A DNA stretch of 64,000 nt from Setoptus koraiensis (lineage: Eukaryota; Arthropoda). The position numbers were made by a program, and so were the translations under genes. The stretch lies in NCBI GenBank assembly GCA_048013815.1, contig CM106586.1:8122001-8186000 (forward strand), written 5' to 3'. Numbering within the stretch: position 1 is the first letter of the stretch; each line of letters opens with the position of its first letter. Below are positions 1-11,206 of this stretch, in pieces. Below the pieces are notes generated by a model. That model was not told the origin of the DNA, searched no databases, and worked only from the letters and a program-made list of their open reading frames with translations.

Positions 1-1187
1 TTCGTGTGATCTAATAATTAACGACTTAATGACTTTGCACGACATTCGCTCCGACGGTGCGCTCGTAAACTGCTGCTAACGACGCCTGATGATCAAATCT
101 CAACTGCTCCTATCTGTGTGTGTGTGTACCTACTGTTACGAGTTTTCTATTAATTGACTAACTAACAACTAAATTATTAACTATCCAAAACTGGGCTAAA
201 TGTTTCTGATGGAAGTCACATCTATGATGTGATTTTGTTTCGTTGTTGCTATATTTGCTACACTTGCTATATTTGCATGCTGCTTCTAACTGGCTAACTG
301 CTCGATGCTGGCTCACAGGATGCGAGTTGCGTAAGGTTGTGTCGTCTTATCGTCGCTCGCTTGATACATTGACATTTAATGAGCTCGTAATTGTAACACA
401 TAATGCCAATCACGCTCACTTTACAAACACCCAACTACCTACTGATAATAACTGTTATCGCAGCCACCAACACAAACAAACCAACAAAGACACTGTCATT
501 CGCTTGTCGTCGTTGTTGTCGCTGTTGTCGCTGTTGTCGCTGTTGTCGCTGTTGTTGCTGTTGTTGCTGTTGTTGCTGTTGTTGCTGGCGCTAGTGTTGC
601 CGTCGCTGGCCACTGTATCACTGACACCAAACACCTAAAAACTGCAACTACCAACTACAAGCCACCGTGCAAAATCCAATCTTCAGACCAGCCATAAGAT
701 GTGACAAACAACAGCTACAGATAACTCAAGTGAGAGTGCGCCATAATCTAATAATAAGTCCGTTAACTCTCTACTCACACCAGTTATTTGTTGATGTTAC
801 GTAAGATTACGACGCATAACACACAGAGAAGCGCCTGGCAACTTTGGGCCGGCCCACTGCTGCCATCTATTGGTGGCCCCAAATCTAACTATATTTAACC
901 AGGGCATACATCGTATTCTTGTTGTCATACATTCTTATTGTGTGTTCTCACAGACAGATGGCGCTGATTACAAACTCAACTAGAAGGCTCCCAACTCCGA
1001 ACAAACGATAGTAGCCATCAACCAGAGGTGCCCCTCACATTATGACTTGACACATGGCGACATCTGGTTGCCAGAGACCGATTACCATCTGTGTTCAATA
1101 TTATACAAGCAGAAAATTCGCGCTCACCTTAATTTTACATTGTTTACAAACCATTTCTCTTACAATTGTTAGTCTGGGGCGCCTCTG
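1..1187. other. Intergenic, no gene recognised
   Basis: No conserved coding stretch is visible on either strand. The region holds a Leu/Cys-encoding trinucleotide-type repeat near 503-587 and otherwise ordinary AT-leaning sequence. The last few hundred bases should contain the promoter of the MRPL34-NUBP2 pair. No TATA box or other clear core promoter element was picked out. Confidence 0.6.
503..587. repeat. TTGTCGCTG / TTGCTG simple repeat
   Basis: Tandem TTGTCGCTG units grade into TTGCTG units. Apparent reading frames across it encode only poly-Leu or poly-Cys and are not taken as genes. Confidence 0.85.
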
Positions 1188-2534
1188 GCGGACAATTTCT
1201 GAAGTTCCATCCTTGGCTTGAACACGCCGAAGCACAAAACACATGTCAGTTGTTGTTAAAATGTTTAGGGTTCCATAACAATACAAATCAAACCTTGGCT
1301 GATAATGATCATTTGATAATCATGTTCCTACTAAATAATAAATTGATTCAACTAACCAAAATAGTAGCCTCACCTGTTACCGTCACCCAAGTGAGGTTCA
1401 AGCCACACCAGCAATACATCAGTTGTATGTTTCCAACGGAGGTTAAGCGAGTCAGGAAGCAGGGATACCTAAACAAAGTGAAGACTGTCAACGGACGACG
1501 ACTGCTCATGCAGAGGATCCTTGACGGCAAAAAAATTATTGCTCACTAAATCACAGTATTCTATTATATTTAGTCTGGCGCCACTAGTTTTAGTCATCTA
1601 CTGACATTAGGAAATAGCAACGATGGACAAAGTCAAGAAGGTATTCATTGTTCTGTCTGGCAAGGGAGGCGTTGGAAAGAGCACAGTTGCCTGTCAATTG
1701 GCTATCGCATTGTCAGCACAAAACAAAAAGGTCGGATTGTTGGATGTAGATATTTGCGGACCAAGCTTGGCAAAGATGCTCTCAGTGGAGGACGGACAGG
1801 TTATTCAAACTCAAGATGGGCAAGTATTATACATTTGATCTAGCATAACAAGTCCAAGCACCCACAATACTTCACTTCTTCCAAGACATTCCAAGAATCA
1901 CTGTTGATTTATCTAAACAGTTGATTTTACTTTCACATTTACTTTTTTCTCTTGTCGACGTACACAAAAAGTTGGCAGCCAGTGAAGGTTCGAGACGATC
2001 GAGAACTCTATGTCATGTCCATTGCTTTCCTAAGTGCCAATAAGAATAGCGCTGTTATTTGGAGAGGCCCCAAAAAACATGCCATGATAAGACAGTTTCT
2101 CAATGATGTCAACTGGGGCGCGTTAGATTACCTCATCATAGATACACCTCCTGGTACTTCGGATGAACATATAAGCCTAGTTGAATGCATCAGACAATTC
2201 AAGGAACCTGACGGAGCAATCCTAGTCACAACGCCCCAATTAGTGGCTTGTAATGATGTTAGAAGAGAGATCACATTCTGTACTAAAGGCAAGATACCCA
2301 TCATAGGATTGATAGAGAACATGAGTGGCTACACATGTCCCAATTGCTCTGAGTGTACTAATATATTCTCCAGTGGCGGAGGCAAGGCTCTTTGTGATCT
2401 GTCAAACATCAAATTTTTGGGATCAATACCCATAGATACAAATTTGTGCCTTTGTTCCGAACAAGGTAAAAGCTACTTGGATGAGTTCGAACGGTCTGCA
2501 GTTTCTACAAAATTTGCTGACATTGTCAAAATGA
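1188..2534 (+). repeat. Segmental duplication, copy A (MRPL34-NUBP2)
   Basis: About 1.35 kb matches 25680-27026 in direct orientation with a constant offset of 24,492 and no indel seen by eye. Divergence is patchy: about 10 mismatches in the first 90 nt, none seen from about 1275 to the end of NUBP2 exon 1, 8 in the 152-nt intron, and 2 in most of exon 2. Similarity ends abruptly in the last codons of NUBP2, so the two proteins end differently. Confidence 0.95.
1322..1549 (+). CDS. MRPL34: Mitochondrial ribosomal protein bL34m, copy A
   Basis: Structural protein of the large mitoribosomal subunit. The C-terminal 40 residues carry the bL34 signature: KR-x-RK-x-G, then a T-x-x-GRR-x-L-x-x-R-x-L-x-GKK core and a final His. 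This closely follows the metazoan pattern in which the protein ends L-x-H. From the first in-frame ATG the product is 75 residues, shorter than the human protein (about 92), with a hydrophobic/basic N-terminus suitable for mitochondrial import. The reading frame is open further upstream, so a longer start or an upstream exon is possible. Its stop lies only 73 nt before the NUBP2 ATG. An identical coding sequence is present at 25814-26041. Confidence 0.8.
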   Translation: MFLLNNKLIQLTKIVASPVTVTQVRFKPHQQYISCMFPTEVKRVRKQGYLNKVKTVNGRRLLMQRILDGKKIIAH

Positions 2535-2551
2535 TTGGAAGTTCAGAGTAA
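1623..2551 (+). CDS. NUBP2: Cytosolic Fe-S assembly ATPase NUBP2, copy A
   Basis: MRP/NBP35-type P-loop ATPase. With NUBP1 it forms the scaffold of cytosolic and nuclear iron-sulfur protein assembly. Two exons are inferred: 1623-1819 and 1972-2551, giving 258 residues (fly protein about 260). The deviant Walker A GKGGVGKS lies at residues 13-20. Other hallmarks are [33 protein letters not shown] and a CPNC motif for the bridging Fe-S cluster. The intron must start with GC (gcaagt), not GT: that joint restores DGW-Q-PV, matching the conserved DGW-x-PV of fly NUBP2, whereas the nearest GT site breaks the alignment. The C-terminus (GSSE) differs from copy B (VDAE). MRPL34 lies 73 nt upstream in the same orientation. 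Confidence 0.93.
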
Positions 2552-5522
2552 CCATTGTAACCTAACCCCAACCGACTTTCTTTAGATATTCTATGAGGGT
2601 GGGAGTGCTAATAGGGACAAGCATTAATTTGTGACCGTGACATTGAAGCTTATGCTTGCCGAATCATCATCATCAACAGCGACAACATTAGGCAACTGAC
2701 GGGACATAACCTATCATAATGTCCCGCCACTTAATCTACCTTGTCTGCCGTGCACTATGTCGTTTGGGAGATTATCTCTGCTGATTAAATCTGTTTGATT
2801 GTGTGACTATAATTAGACAAATTGTCTATTCCGCAGTCGAATAGTTGTTGTACTTTATTGTTGGTCACCTGTTGCCTTGTTCATTCCATCACAGATTCCT
2901 ATGGCTCATGACAGAAATGTCAATGGGACTCGTTGTCTGGCGTTCATATTTAGATGTTTGCGTGGCACAAAAACTGATACGTGTTGGCCCATCGCCTATC
3001 AATTGTGATTAGAGATATTGGCTGTACTATAGGCGTCGCGGCCAGCATATTCAAATGAGTCCAATGAACACAGTATGTGACACACAGAATCGGCCAACCA
3101 GTAGAGGTGCTGGATCTAGTTTATTGGTTGATCAATAGAAAGTGACAAGAAGAAAAAATAAATAAATAACGGCTCGCCCACTTCAGCCAGCCGGTATCAT
3201 GGACAATTCACGGATTATGCTCGCTAGTGACACTATAAATGAGTGGCAGGCATAATGCTACAAATTCAACACCAATGGCGCAAGCCATGAATGTACCTGT
3301 TTGGCGCAAACAGTTTGCGAATTGCCGAAAGCCAGCCATTGGAGCCAGCATTGGAGAAAGAATGTTTGTTGTTTGCTGGCTGATGTCGGTTGTTTCAATG
3401 AATCGCTCAAAGATATTCTCTTTCCAGAAAATATATATGGACTTTGTGTTTTGCGGGCCAACCGCAAAGTCACACGAAATGTGGTTCGATCAAAAGATAG
3501 ACTGGTGCGTTTTTTGAGCCGGCTCTTTGCGCGCAGTGTTCGGCGGCCAGTTCCACAGAGCGGATTCTTTTCTGTCCGCAATTCTGTCGCGAACACACTC
3601 TAGAGCCGGCTAAAGAGAGGGGGAGCGAGAGAGAAAGAGAGAGAGAGAGAGAGAGCGAGGCTGGGGCGTAAGGCAAAAAGTAAACAGCGCACAGGGCAGT
3701 TAATTTGCATTTTGATTGAGTTGAGATTAGAGGCTTCTCTTTCGGAGCGCCGCAACTGTCAGCGTTCAGTACTCTTGACAAACGACGTCGACGACAAACG
3801 TCGAAGGCAAGTCGAAGCGATCGAAAATGATTGGTGATTTGTTTGTGTCGCCACTCTCTCACAATTGCAACCGCTTGTTGTTGTTCTTGTTTGCGGCAGT
3901 GTTAGCGGCAACGACACACACACACACAGGTAAAGAACACAGGGCACAGTAGTGACGCTTGTGGGCCAAAAGAAAGAAACCAAATTATTCTTCTTATTCG
4001 CAGCAGCAGCAGCAGCAACAATATTTCTTCTCTTTGTGATACTGGCCAATGGTCAGTATTGGCCGGCGCGCCATGCAACTGACTCACAAGTTGCCTTGTG
4101 GGCCGCATTCTATTGGGGCCAACAAAAGAACGCGCGTCAACACCATCGCTGTTGGCTGTTGCTGCTAAATGGCTGCCGTTTGCAATCACAATTTGGCTGG
4201 CAAATTTGTCCTGACAAATAAGCCTTTTGATGTTATCAGGTGAAGCATCTGATGATTTGATGATCTGATGCTCCGACGGCACACACACACACACACACAC
4301 ACACATGACATCTGGAATGGCTTTGCTTTCTCAGACTGTTCGAATGTCACTCATGTCCAATGAACGAATTCAAATTTCTAGATGAAAATAACTGATTTGA
4401 TTTTTAATCTATAAGCAAAACAAACTTTGCCAGTCTGCTGCTGATAACTACAAATTACTTTAGGGCCAGATACAATCTTTCTCTCTCTCTCTCTCTCTCG
4501 CTCTCTATAACTACCACACGCTGTATCATCGCAGTGTATCATCGCGGGGCACCATCACTCTGCGCCATCACGCTGCATCACGAGATCAACAAATGAAAAT
4601 TATTATATTCTTTATGATTGCGAACATTATCTATATTGATGTCATGATATCATTTTGCTCTTTTCGACGCTCGTCATATTAGATTGGTCACATTGGCGCG
4701 CCGTCCACATCGACGGGCTCGTGCAATGCTCATCGAGCAGCTAGCTCTTGATACGCTCGCCGAAATGTATCATACATTATGTATGTTAGTTGCGAGATAA
4801 ATGATAAACTCAGCCAAACCGACACAATTTGGGCTCATTTGCATTGCGCGGCCTCTGTGGCTTCCGTTGTGCCTCCCATGGGTTTGGCTGAGGCCCGCCG
4901 AGTCAAGCAAGCGGCTTATTTGGTCGACTAACGGTTTGCTTGTTATTGGGACAGTGTGAGTTTTGTTTGGCTCTTACATTGGCTGAACACACATTGATGT
5001 CGCAGAGCCCGTTTGGCTTTTGATTGGTTGTCAGCTAAGAAGAAGGAATGGTCAACAGTCATTTGACATGCAATTAGCGATGCGTAAACTAGTGAATTTG
5101 CAGTGCAGAGAGTTCACTGCCACAATTTAGGCGTCATTTCTATATTTCTATATGCATCCCGCACTAATTGCGACCAACATATACCTGCATATGCCTACAT
5201 GAATATCTCTCAGATATCATATTAATAGATACGAAAGGAGATAACGTTGTTGCTTTCGAAACAGCCGCTCCATGTGTGTACATATATGACTGTACGAGAA
5301 TCAAGTTGTTTCGTTGGAGCCGAGTTGCACAAGACACCAAAATGGCAGCCTGGCAAAATGTATTCGGACAACACAGTCTAAATGACAATAATGACAAGCT
5401 AGCGGCTACAATGGGGCGAAACTGCCATAAATACAATGAATCGTTGCGAGTCGTTTTAGAGTTGAAGGTTCTCAATAAGCCGGCTTTGCATTAGCGCCGA
5501 CTGTATTGATTATTGATCATAT
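2552..5522. other. Intergenic between NUBP2 copy A and tailless
   Basis: No credible gene on either strand. The region contains GA, CA and CT microsatellites (about 3613-3659, 4281-4306, 4480-4506). Frames open for up to about 130 codons here run through low-complexity sequence and resemble no family I know. The tailless ligand-binding domain was looked for on the minus strand and not found. Confidence 0.6.
3613..3659. repeat. (GA)n microsatellite
   Basis: Imperfect GA-rich run with a pure GA core. Confidence 0.85.
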
Positions 5523-6582
5523 TTATTGATGATTGCCGTGATTGTTGTGAGGGGGATATAATGAGTAGAAATTGTAAGGAAAAAGTAACGCAAGGGCGGC
5601 CGCTGACAACGTCGACTGGGGTGTTGTCGCAAACAAGTGTCGCAATGGTGCCATCAGATGATCGTGATTACGTAAATGATGATGATGTTGCGCGTATAAT
5701 TGTTGTTGTCTGATAAGATGTTGCTGTTGTAAAAGTTGCTGTTGCGCATATAGGTGTTGTTGTGTTAGTTGTTGTTGTTGTTGCGGTGATAATTGTTGTT
5801 GCGGTGATAGTTGTTGTTGTTGTTGCGAATGAGATTGTTGATGTTGTGCTGTTTGGGTTGTTTGCGATACCGCTTGCGCTTGTTGATTGTGCGATTGTTG
5901 ATGATTTAGGTGATGATGATGGTGGTGATGTTGTTGCTGGTGTTGTTGTTGTTGTTGCTGATGCTGATGCTGTTGTTGCTGTTGTTGTTGTTGGGCGTAT
6001 AATTGTTGTTGTAGCGTCAGCGAGGGAAATTGTCTCATTCTGGTGGAATTTCTGGGCCCTCTCTCTTGTTGCACAGCATCCTTGTTCATGCCCGCCTCTA
6101 GACATTTTCTCAATCTACAGCAACGGCATTGATTTCTGTGTGTCTTGTCAATGGGACACACGGAGCCAGCCAGATTTGTCTTGCACCTATAGTTGCGATT
6201 TTTCCTGATTGATCGCTGCAGCGTGACGGAGATTTATGGAATTGATGAAGACGGAGAATGATTGGAATTGAGCGAATTTTCGGGTGAATATTTGGGTGAA
6301 TTTTTGTTGGTTAATTGGTTAGTTGGTAATTTGGGTGCAGTGTGCAATTGGCGAACGAGACACCGTCTGGAACGTTGCTCGTCGAAATGAGTTGTCGTCG
6401 AAACGAGTTGTCGACAAAATGACATGTCGCCGAAATGGCTCGGCCAGCTGACTCACCTTGAAGAATCCGGCGCATCCGTCGCAGGCGTAAATGCCGTAAT
6501 GCTTGCCAGAGGAATTGTCGCCGCAAACCTTGCACGGCGTGTCGAGCAATATTCTGCTTCCGATCATCGACGATGACGACAT
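5523..6582 (-). CDS. tll: Tailless-type nuclear receptor, DNA-binding domain and Q/H-rich hinge
   Basis: Transcription factor of the NR2E1 group (tailless/TLX), which patterns embryo ends and brain in arthropods. Two exons: 6582-6457 (42 codons, phase 0) and 6215-5523. Exon 1 has [25 protein letters not shown] with the tailless P-box CDGCAG. Exon 2 begins [12 protein letters not shown] and continues [13 protein letters not shown] and the family A-box [18 protein letters not shown]. The second finger has eight residues between its first two Cys, one more than I recall for fly tll and human TLX. A long Gln/His-rich hinge follows, ending in [16 protein letters not shown]. No ligand-binding domain is seen in this exon or further left, so either more exons lie beyond the window or the product is LBD-less. 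The total here is 272 residues. Confidence 0.85.
5690..6010 (-). repeat. CAA/CAG/CAT tract coding poly-Gln/His
   Basis: Interrupted CAA, CAG, CAC and CAT triplets within the second tailless exon, read on the minus strand as Gln- and His-rich protein. Open frames on the other strand and in other phases are by-products of the repeat. Confidence 0.85.
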
Positions 6583-6830
6583 TGTGTGTTTCAAATATTT
6601 ATACAATATTAATTGCGGCCGAGCGCGTGCAATCAAACATAAATCATTGGATTTTATAAATTATTAAATAATGATAATAATGATAAATAATAATAACGTG
6701 CCAATTGAACTAACTAAATTGAAACTATAAATGCGCACACAAGATCAAGTGAGACACCCACCAAAACGCGCTTGTTTGTGCGCTGGCGCGCATGCGCCAA
6801 TCATCATAACAATGCGCGTATATAGGGTAT

Positions 6831-6864
6831 GCGCTTATATGCGCTTATATGCGCTTATATGCGC
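6831..6864. repeat. 10-bp tandem repeat GCGCTTATAT
   Basis: Three exact head-to-tail copies plus a partial fourth, in the upstream flank of tailless. Confidence 0.9.
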
Positions 6865-7099
6865 GTACTGTCCGGCCGGCACGATAAATTGTGCGGCACA
6901 GAGTGGGTCATCGCGGCGCGTCAAACCCAACGTGCGCGAACAGTGCCAACTGAATTGGGTGCAAATAGAAGCCAAACACTCAAGCACTGATTGACCCCAG
7001 CTTGGCACAATAGCCGCGTACACGGAGTTAAGTCTGTGCACAGGCTTTCGGGCGGGCGCGCATTCGCAAGCTGTCAGCGTATAGCCGGCAGTTGCACGT

Positions 7100-7188
7100 T
7101 GTGTAACTACATTGTGTACATTGTGTACACTGTGTAGATTGTGTGCACTGTGTAGATTGTGTGCACTGTGTAGATTGTGTAGATTGGA
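7100..7188. repeat. 9/18-bp minisatellite (TTGTGTAGA family)
   Basis: Repeated TTGTGTACA, CTGTGTAGA, TTGTGTGCA and TTGTGTAGA units. The higher-order unit is about 18 bp. Confidence 0.85.
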
Positions 7189-8843
7189 TGCGCGCGGATA
7201 TCCGCTGCGGACATCCGATCCTCTCTGGGCCTTTTATTTTGCACCGTGCGCGGATAATCCGCGCCTGTTATTAGCCGTCGTATGCGCCATCTTCTAATTC
7301 TGCGCTTCTAATCCGACCCGATCGCTGAAAACCCGGCCCAGTGAAACCGCCGGGTATTCGCCGATTTTTATTCCGTGCGGATAAACGGATCCCTGTTGCA
7401 CACGAGTGTCGTGTCACAACAGCACAGCAATTAGTTGCACGCCATGAATAGGGGGCGCTGTTGCATTGCAAGACAGGCGCATCGGTTGGTTCGGCGGGGC
7501 GACTTCTGCCGGATAGAGGCACAACTTTGAAAAGGCTGCCTGCTCGCGAGCTATCAATCAATAAATACTGGCATAGGCATAGGCATTGGCACGGCTGGCA
7601 GAATTAAGGCGAATTAAGCTGACCACTGGCCGCGACAACAGGTACTTCGGACAGGTAATTGCGAGTGGGCAGCGAGGCAACGAGAGACGACAGGATTATC
7701 GCCGTGGAAGTGAGTTTATCTCTCATCTCTATTGTTGTCGTCATTTACAACGACACATTATCAAACGCCATTATCTATATTGTTGTCGTCGTTGTCGTTG
7801 TTGTCGTTGTTGTCGTTGTGGCTTAAATGGCCGTTTGAGCTGCTATTTAGCTGCTAGTTGGCCGGTGGTGCATTGTCAATGGTGGTCGCATGTTTGAGTT
7901 GCGATAACCACTGATAAGCGACGATTGAGACGACGACCACGACAACAACGAACAGGCTGACACGCCGTTGTTGTCGTCGTCGTCGTCCAGATCGAGTCAC
8001 CTGTTGTCAGTTAGATTAGAGCGACACAGACGGACAGTTAGATTAGGGTTAGATTAGCGCTGGATTGGCGGGGCGAGGAGAGGAAAATGAAAAGTCGTGG
8101 AAGTCGCGCGTCCAGCGTACATATATATATAAAATATTGGCCAATAGATGGATGGATGGATGGATATTGGCGCTGTTCGGTGGTGGCCAGGGGTGATTAA
8201 CGAACGAATTGTAATTTGTAGTTGCTTATTACAGTGCAGTTGTCAGTCTAGTAATTCCTCCGCTAATTCTGGCTCTGCTGCTGCTGCTGTCAGTTTGCTG
8301 ATGATGGTGTTTGCATTATTATTTTATGCGTATACCTGGCCCTGAGTCGTATACCTATTGTCCGGCCTGCCAGCAACTGCATTACAGTGGCGTCGACACT
8401 GTCGCTGTCGCTGGCTGCAACCGGCCCGTCCCACGTCAACCACGACGGGCGATCGGCGGCGGGCCACGGGCCACGGGCGATCGGCGATGGGCGATGGGCC
8501 ATCGACGAGGGCCAACAACAACAACGGCGACGACGGCCCGCATTAACAGCAACTCTTGCAGTTGACAACGGCCAGTTTGCATGACAAATTGATGGTCCAA
8601 ACGATGTCGTGTGTGCGTGTGTTGGGGACAACTGATGTGCTCATCATCAAGTATTTAGTGGTTGATATTTTGACATTTGATACATCATTTTCATATACTG
8701 AGCGGGAGCCAGAGAAACGGGGACTACCGTTCGAGTTTCATTGTGTTCTGCTGGCGAGTGTGTGTGAGTGACAAGCGATAGTATGAAGTGTGAGACCTTT
8801 GCCATACTTATTTCCATTCCATGATTGAGATCACCGGCTAGCG

Positions 8844-8903
8844 TCGACGGCTACCATCGACGGCTACCATCGACGGCTAGTATCGACAGCTAGTATCGAC
8901 AGC
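8844..8903. repeat. 13-bp minisatellite (CGACGGCTACCAT)
   Basis: About five units. The first half carries the ACGGCTACCAT variant and the second half ACAGCTAGTAT. Confidence 0.85.
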
Positions 8904-8914
8904 GGCAGCATTAT

Positions 8915-8971
8915 TATCGACAACGACAGCAGCGACAACGACAGCGACAACGACAGCGACAACGACAGCGC
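8915..8971. repeat. 12-bp tandem repeat GACAACGACAGC
   Basis: Four to five near-perfect units, immediately after the 13-bp minisatellite. Confidence 0.85.
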
Positions 8972-9401
8972 CAACTGGCACTCTCTTTGTGACAGAGGCA
9001 GACACAGGCGCATTGTGTCGTCGATAACGACGACCACGACACGTCGGCCAATGGGGCCCGCAAAGAGAGAGAGGCAGAACAGGGGGCACGACCAGACGAG
9101 AATTAGAGAAGCCAAATGAATTGGAAAATGACGACGAATTTGGTCTCATTTTAATCTGCGCGCGGCTCTCACTACTTAAACTGACTCACCGATCATCAAC
9201 GCCATCATCTGATCAACCAATCATGATGATATGCACCGACGGCTATTTGGATATTTCTCTCCGTGTTGTTCGCTTTGTTCACAGCAACGACACTCCAGCA
9301 ACTGCCAAAAATTGAGCCAAGTTGTCCAACTGCCACCATCCAGTTGCTCTATATAACAATATCACAGTATATGTATAATGGCTATGAGCGATCGTATAAT
9401 C

Positions 9402-9457
9402 GCGACTATACGACTACGCGACTATACGACTATGCGACTAGGCGACTATGCGACTAT
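9402..9457. repeat. 9-bp minisatellite (CGACTATAC/CGACTATG)
   Basis: About six head-to-tail units of CGACTATAC, CGACTACG, CGACTATG and CGACTAGG. Confidence 0.85.
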
Positions 9458-9857
9458 TGTGGCCCACTAACAATGTGAATGCGATGCGCATACCATACCC
9501 ATTAGCATGCTGTTGGGCACGGGCCCGGCGCCGCCAGCAGCTATAGGCCCCATGCCCGAGAACAAAGTTGGCCGCTACTTGTGACTTGTGTGCGCTCAAG
9601 ATGAACATGAAGCACACCAGTGACACCCAAAGAAAAGAATCATTTTATCTGGAGCCTCAACTCCGCTGCCGACCGCCGCAGCCTATACCGGTCGCCATTG
9701 TGTGCCAGTGTATGTACCGGTGTGCACCAGTTGACAATTGTCACCAGTGGCCACGGGCGACAAGCAACAACAAAAAGGGAGATTAGCTTTGTTTTGGTTT
9801 GCACACACACACACACACACACACACTCGCCAGCGATCAGTAATAGTCTGTCGCTCT

Positions 9858-9912
9858 TTCCCTGGCGCGTCTCTCCCTGGCGCGTCCGTCTCTGGCGCGT
9901 CCGTCTCTCTCG
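9858..9912. repeat. TGGCGCGTC tandem repeat
   Basis: Four TGGCGCGTC cores separated by short CT-rich spacers. Confidence 0.8.
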
Positions 9913-11206
9913 TGGTCGTGCACGTCGGATATGAGCATACATTATGAGATGTGCCAGCCATGAGAGGTCCACGAGCCAGTTGCCACAAACACGGCCCCAA
10001 ACACAGCAAAAGCACATTTGGCTTTGGCTGTCGGGTGTTGCAAATGCAAAGTAAATGGTATATAGTTGCAATAATACCGTTGAATTAACCATGTTCACTC
10101 CTCACTCTTACGGCCTAATTATTGAATGCCAGTGACAAAGTATTAGAGATCATCACACGCAAATCATTGACCGGTGACGACTTTAACTGCCGCCACCGAC
10201 AACAGCTCCATGCCATAGCCGCAGCCCTCACTCTGGCCCCACATAACCGCCCCTAACAGTATCCTTACATAAGAGTCACTAGTGGTAAATCTCTATAGAG
10301 AGACTACATCTTTTTGGCTCGCTACATTCGCCACATATTCGCATCTATCGCAGCTAATCGTAGGCCAAACATCGTTTACAAACATTCTCGCCATGTTGCG
10401 TGATACTCCCTCAACTTGTGATGATGATCATCATCATCATCATCATACATGCCCGTTATGATGAATGAGATGTGCGATATAAACACCACTCTGGCCACGA
10501 TAGCACGCGCGCTTCTGTATTGTACCTCACGTATAATTTAATAGCAACTAGTGATAACAACTATCCGCCACAGTCGCTATGCCGTCAAACATATACTAGG
10601 TCACATAAATATCTTTCTGCATCACAGATCAATCTAATTGCTCTCGCCCTCTCTCTCGCTATAGCTAACCTATCTAACCTCAATGAACCCCCATGCAATA
10701 TAATCTATGAACGTTTCTCTCTATGAGAGTTAGGTTAACATTCACATTAACAATCAGCTCAATTGTTGGCCAACAACTGATGGTGGCCAACAATTGAGCA
10801 CGCACTTATACAATCATTATCATCTTTATGATGCATATTGACCATCATTATTATGTTGATTGTTGTTGGTGCACTCATGAATCCAATAAATCTAAAGAAT
10901 TAAATTCGATCAATTGATCCAATGGCCAGGCGAGCTGATCCCAGCCATACAGCTAATGGGGTTAGAATCGCATACAGCATCAGCCATTCAATAGAAAACT
11001 CGCCAAGAGCGTGGCTATCATTTTGTTTGGTCGAAAACAGTGCACATTTGTTTGAATTAGAAATCATTTATTAACAAAAAGAAAAAAAGAAAAGAAAAAG
11101 TATCAATCAACATCGGCAATTATCTATTGCGTTCCCATCATCAACATGGCAATGCAGTAGAGAGGCTCTATTTGTTGTAGTCTCAGGTTGGACTCACTTA
11201 ATATCA

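Larger units (their letters stand above)
6583..11206. other. Long gene-free region upstream of tailless
   Basis: About 4.6 kb without a recognisable coding exon. It should hold the tailless 5' UTR, promoter and probably enhancers. It is marked by several distinct short-unit tandem repeats (listed separately), a TGGA run near 8147-8164, a CA run near 9801-9827 and a CAT run near 10426-10446. Confidence 0.55.

Noticed and set aside
243-638. Leu- or Cys-rich open frames
   Set aside because: They run through a TTGTCG/TTGCTG repeat and have no similarity to any family.
5668-6208. Thr/Ala-rich and Val-rich frames overlapping tailless exon 2
   Set aside because: Other-phase and opposite-strand readings of the CAA/CAG tract; the tailless frame carries the conserved zinc finger.
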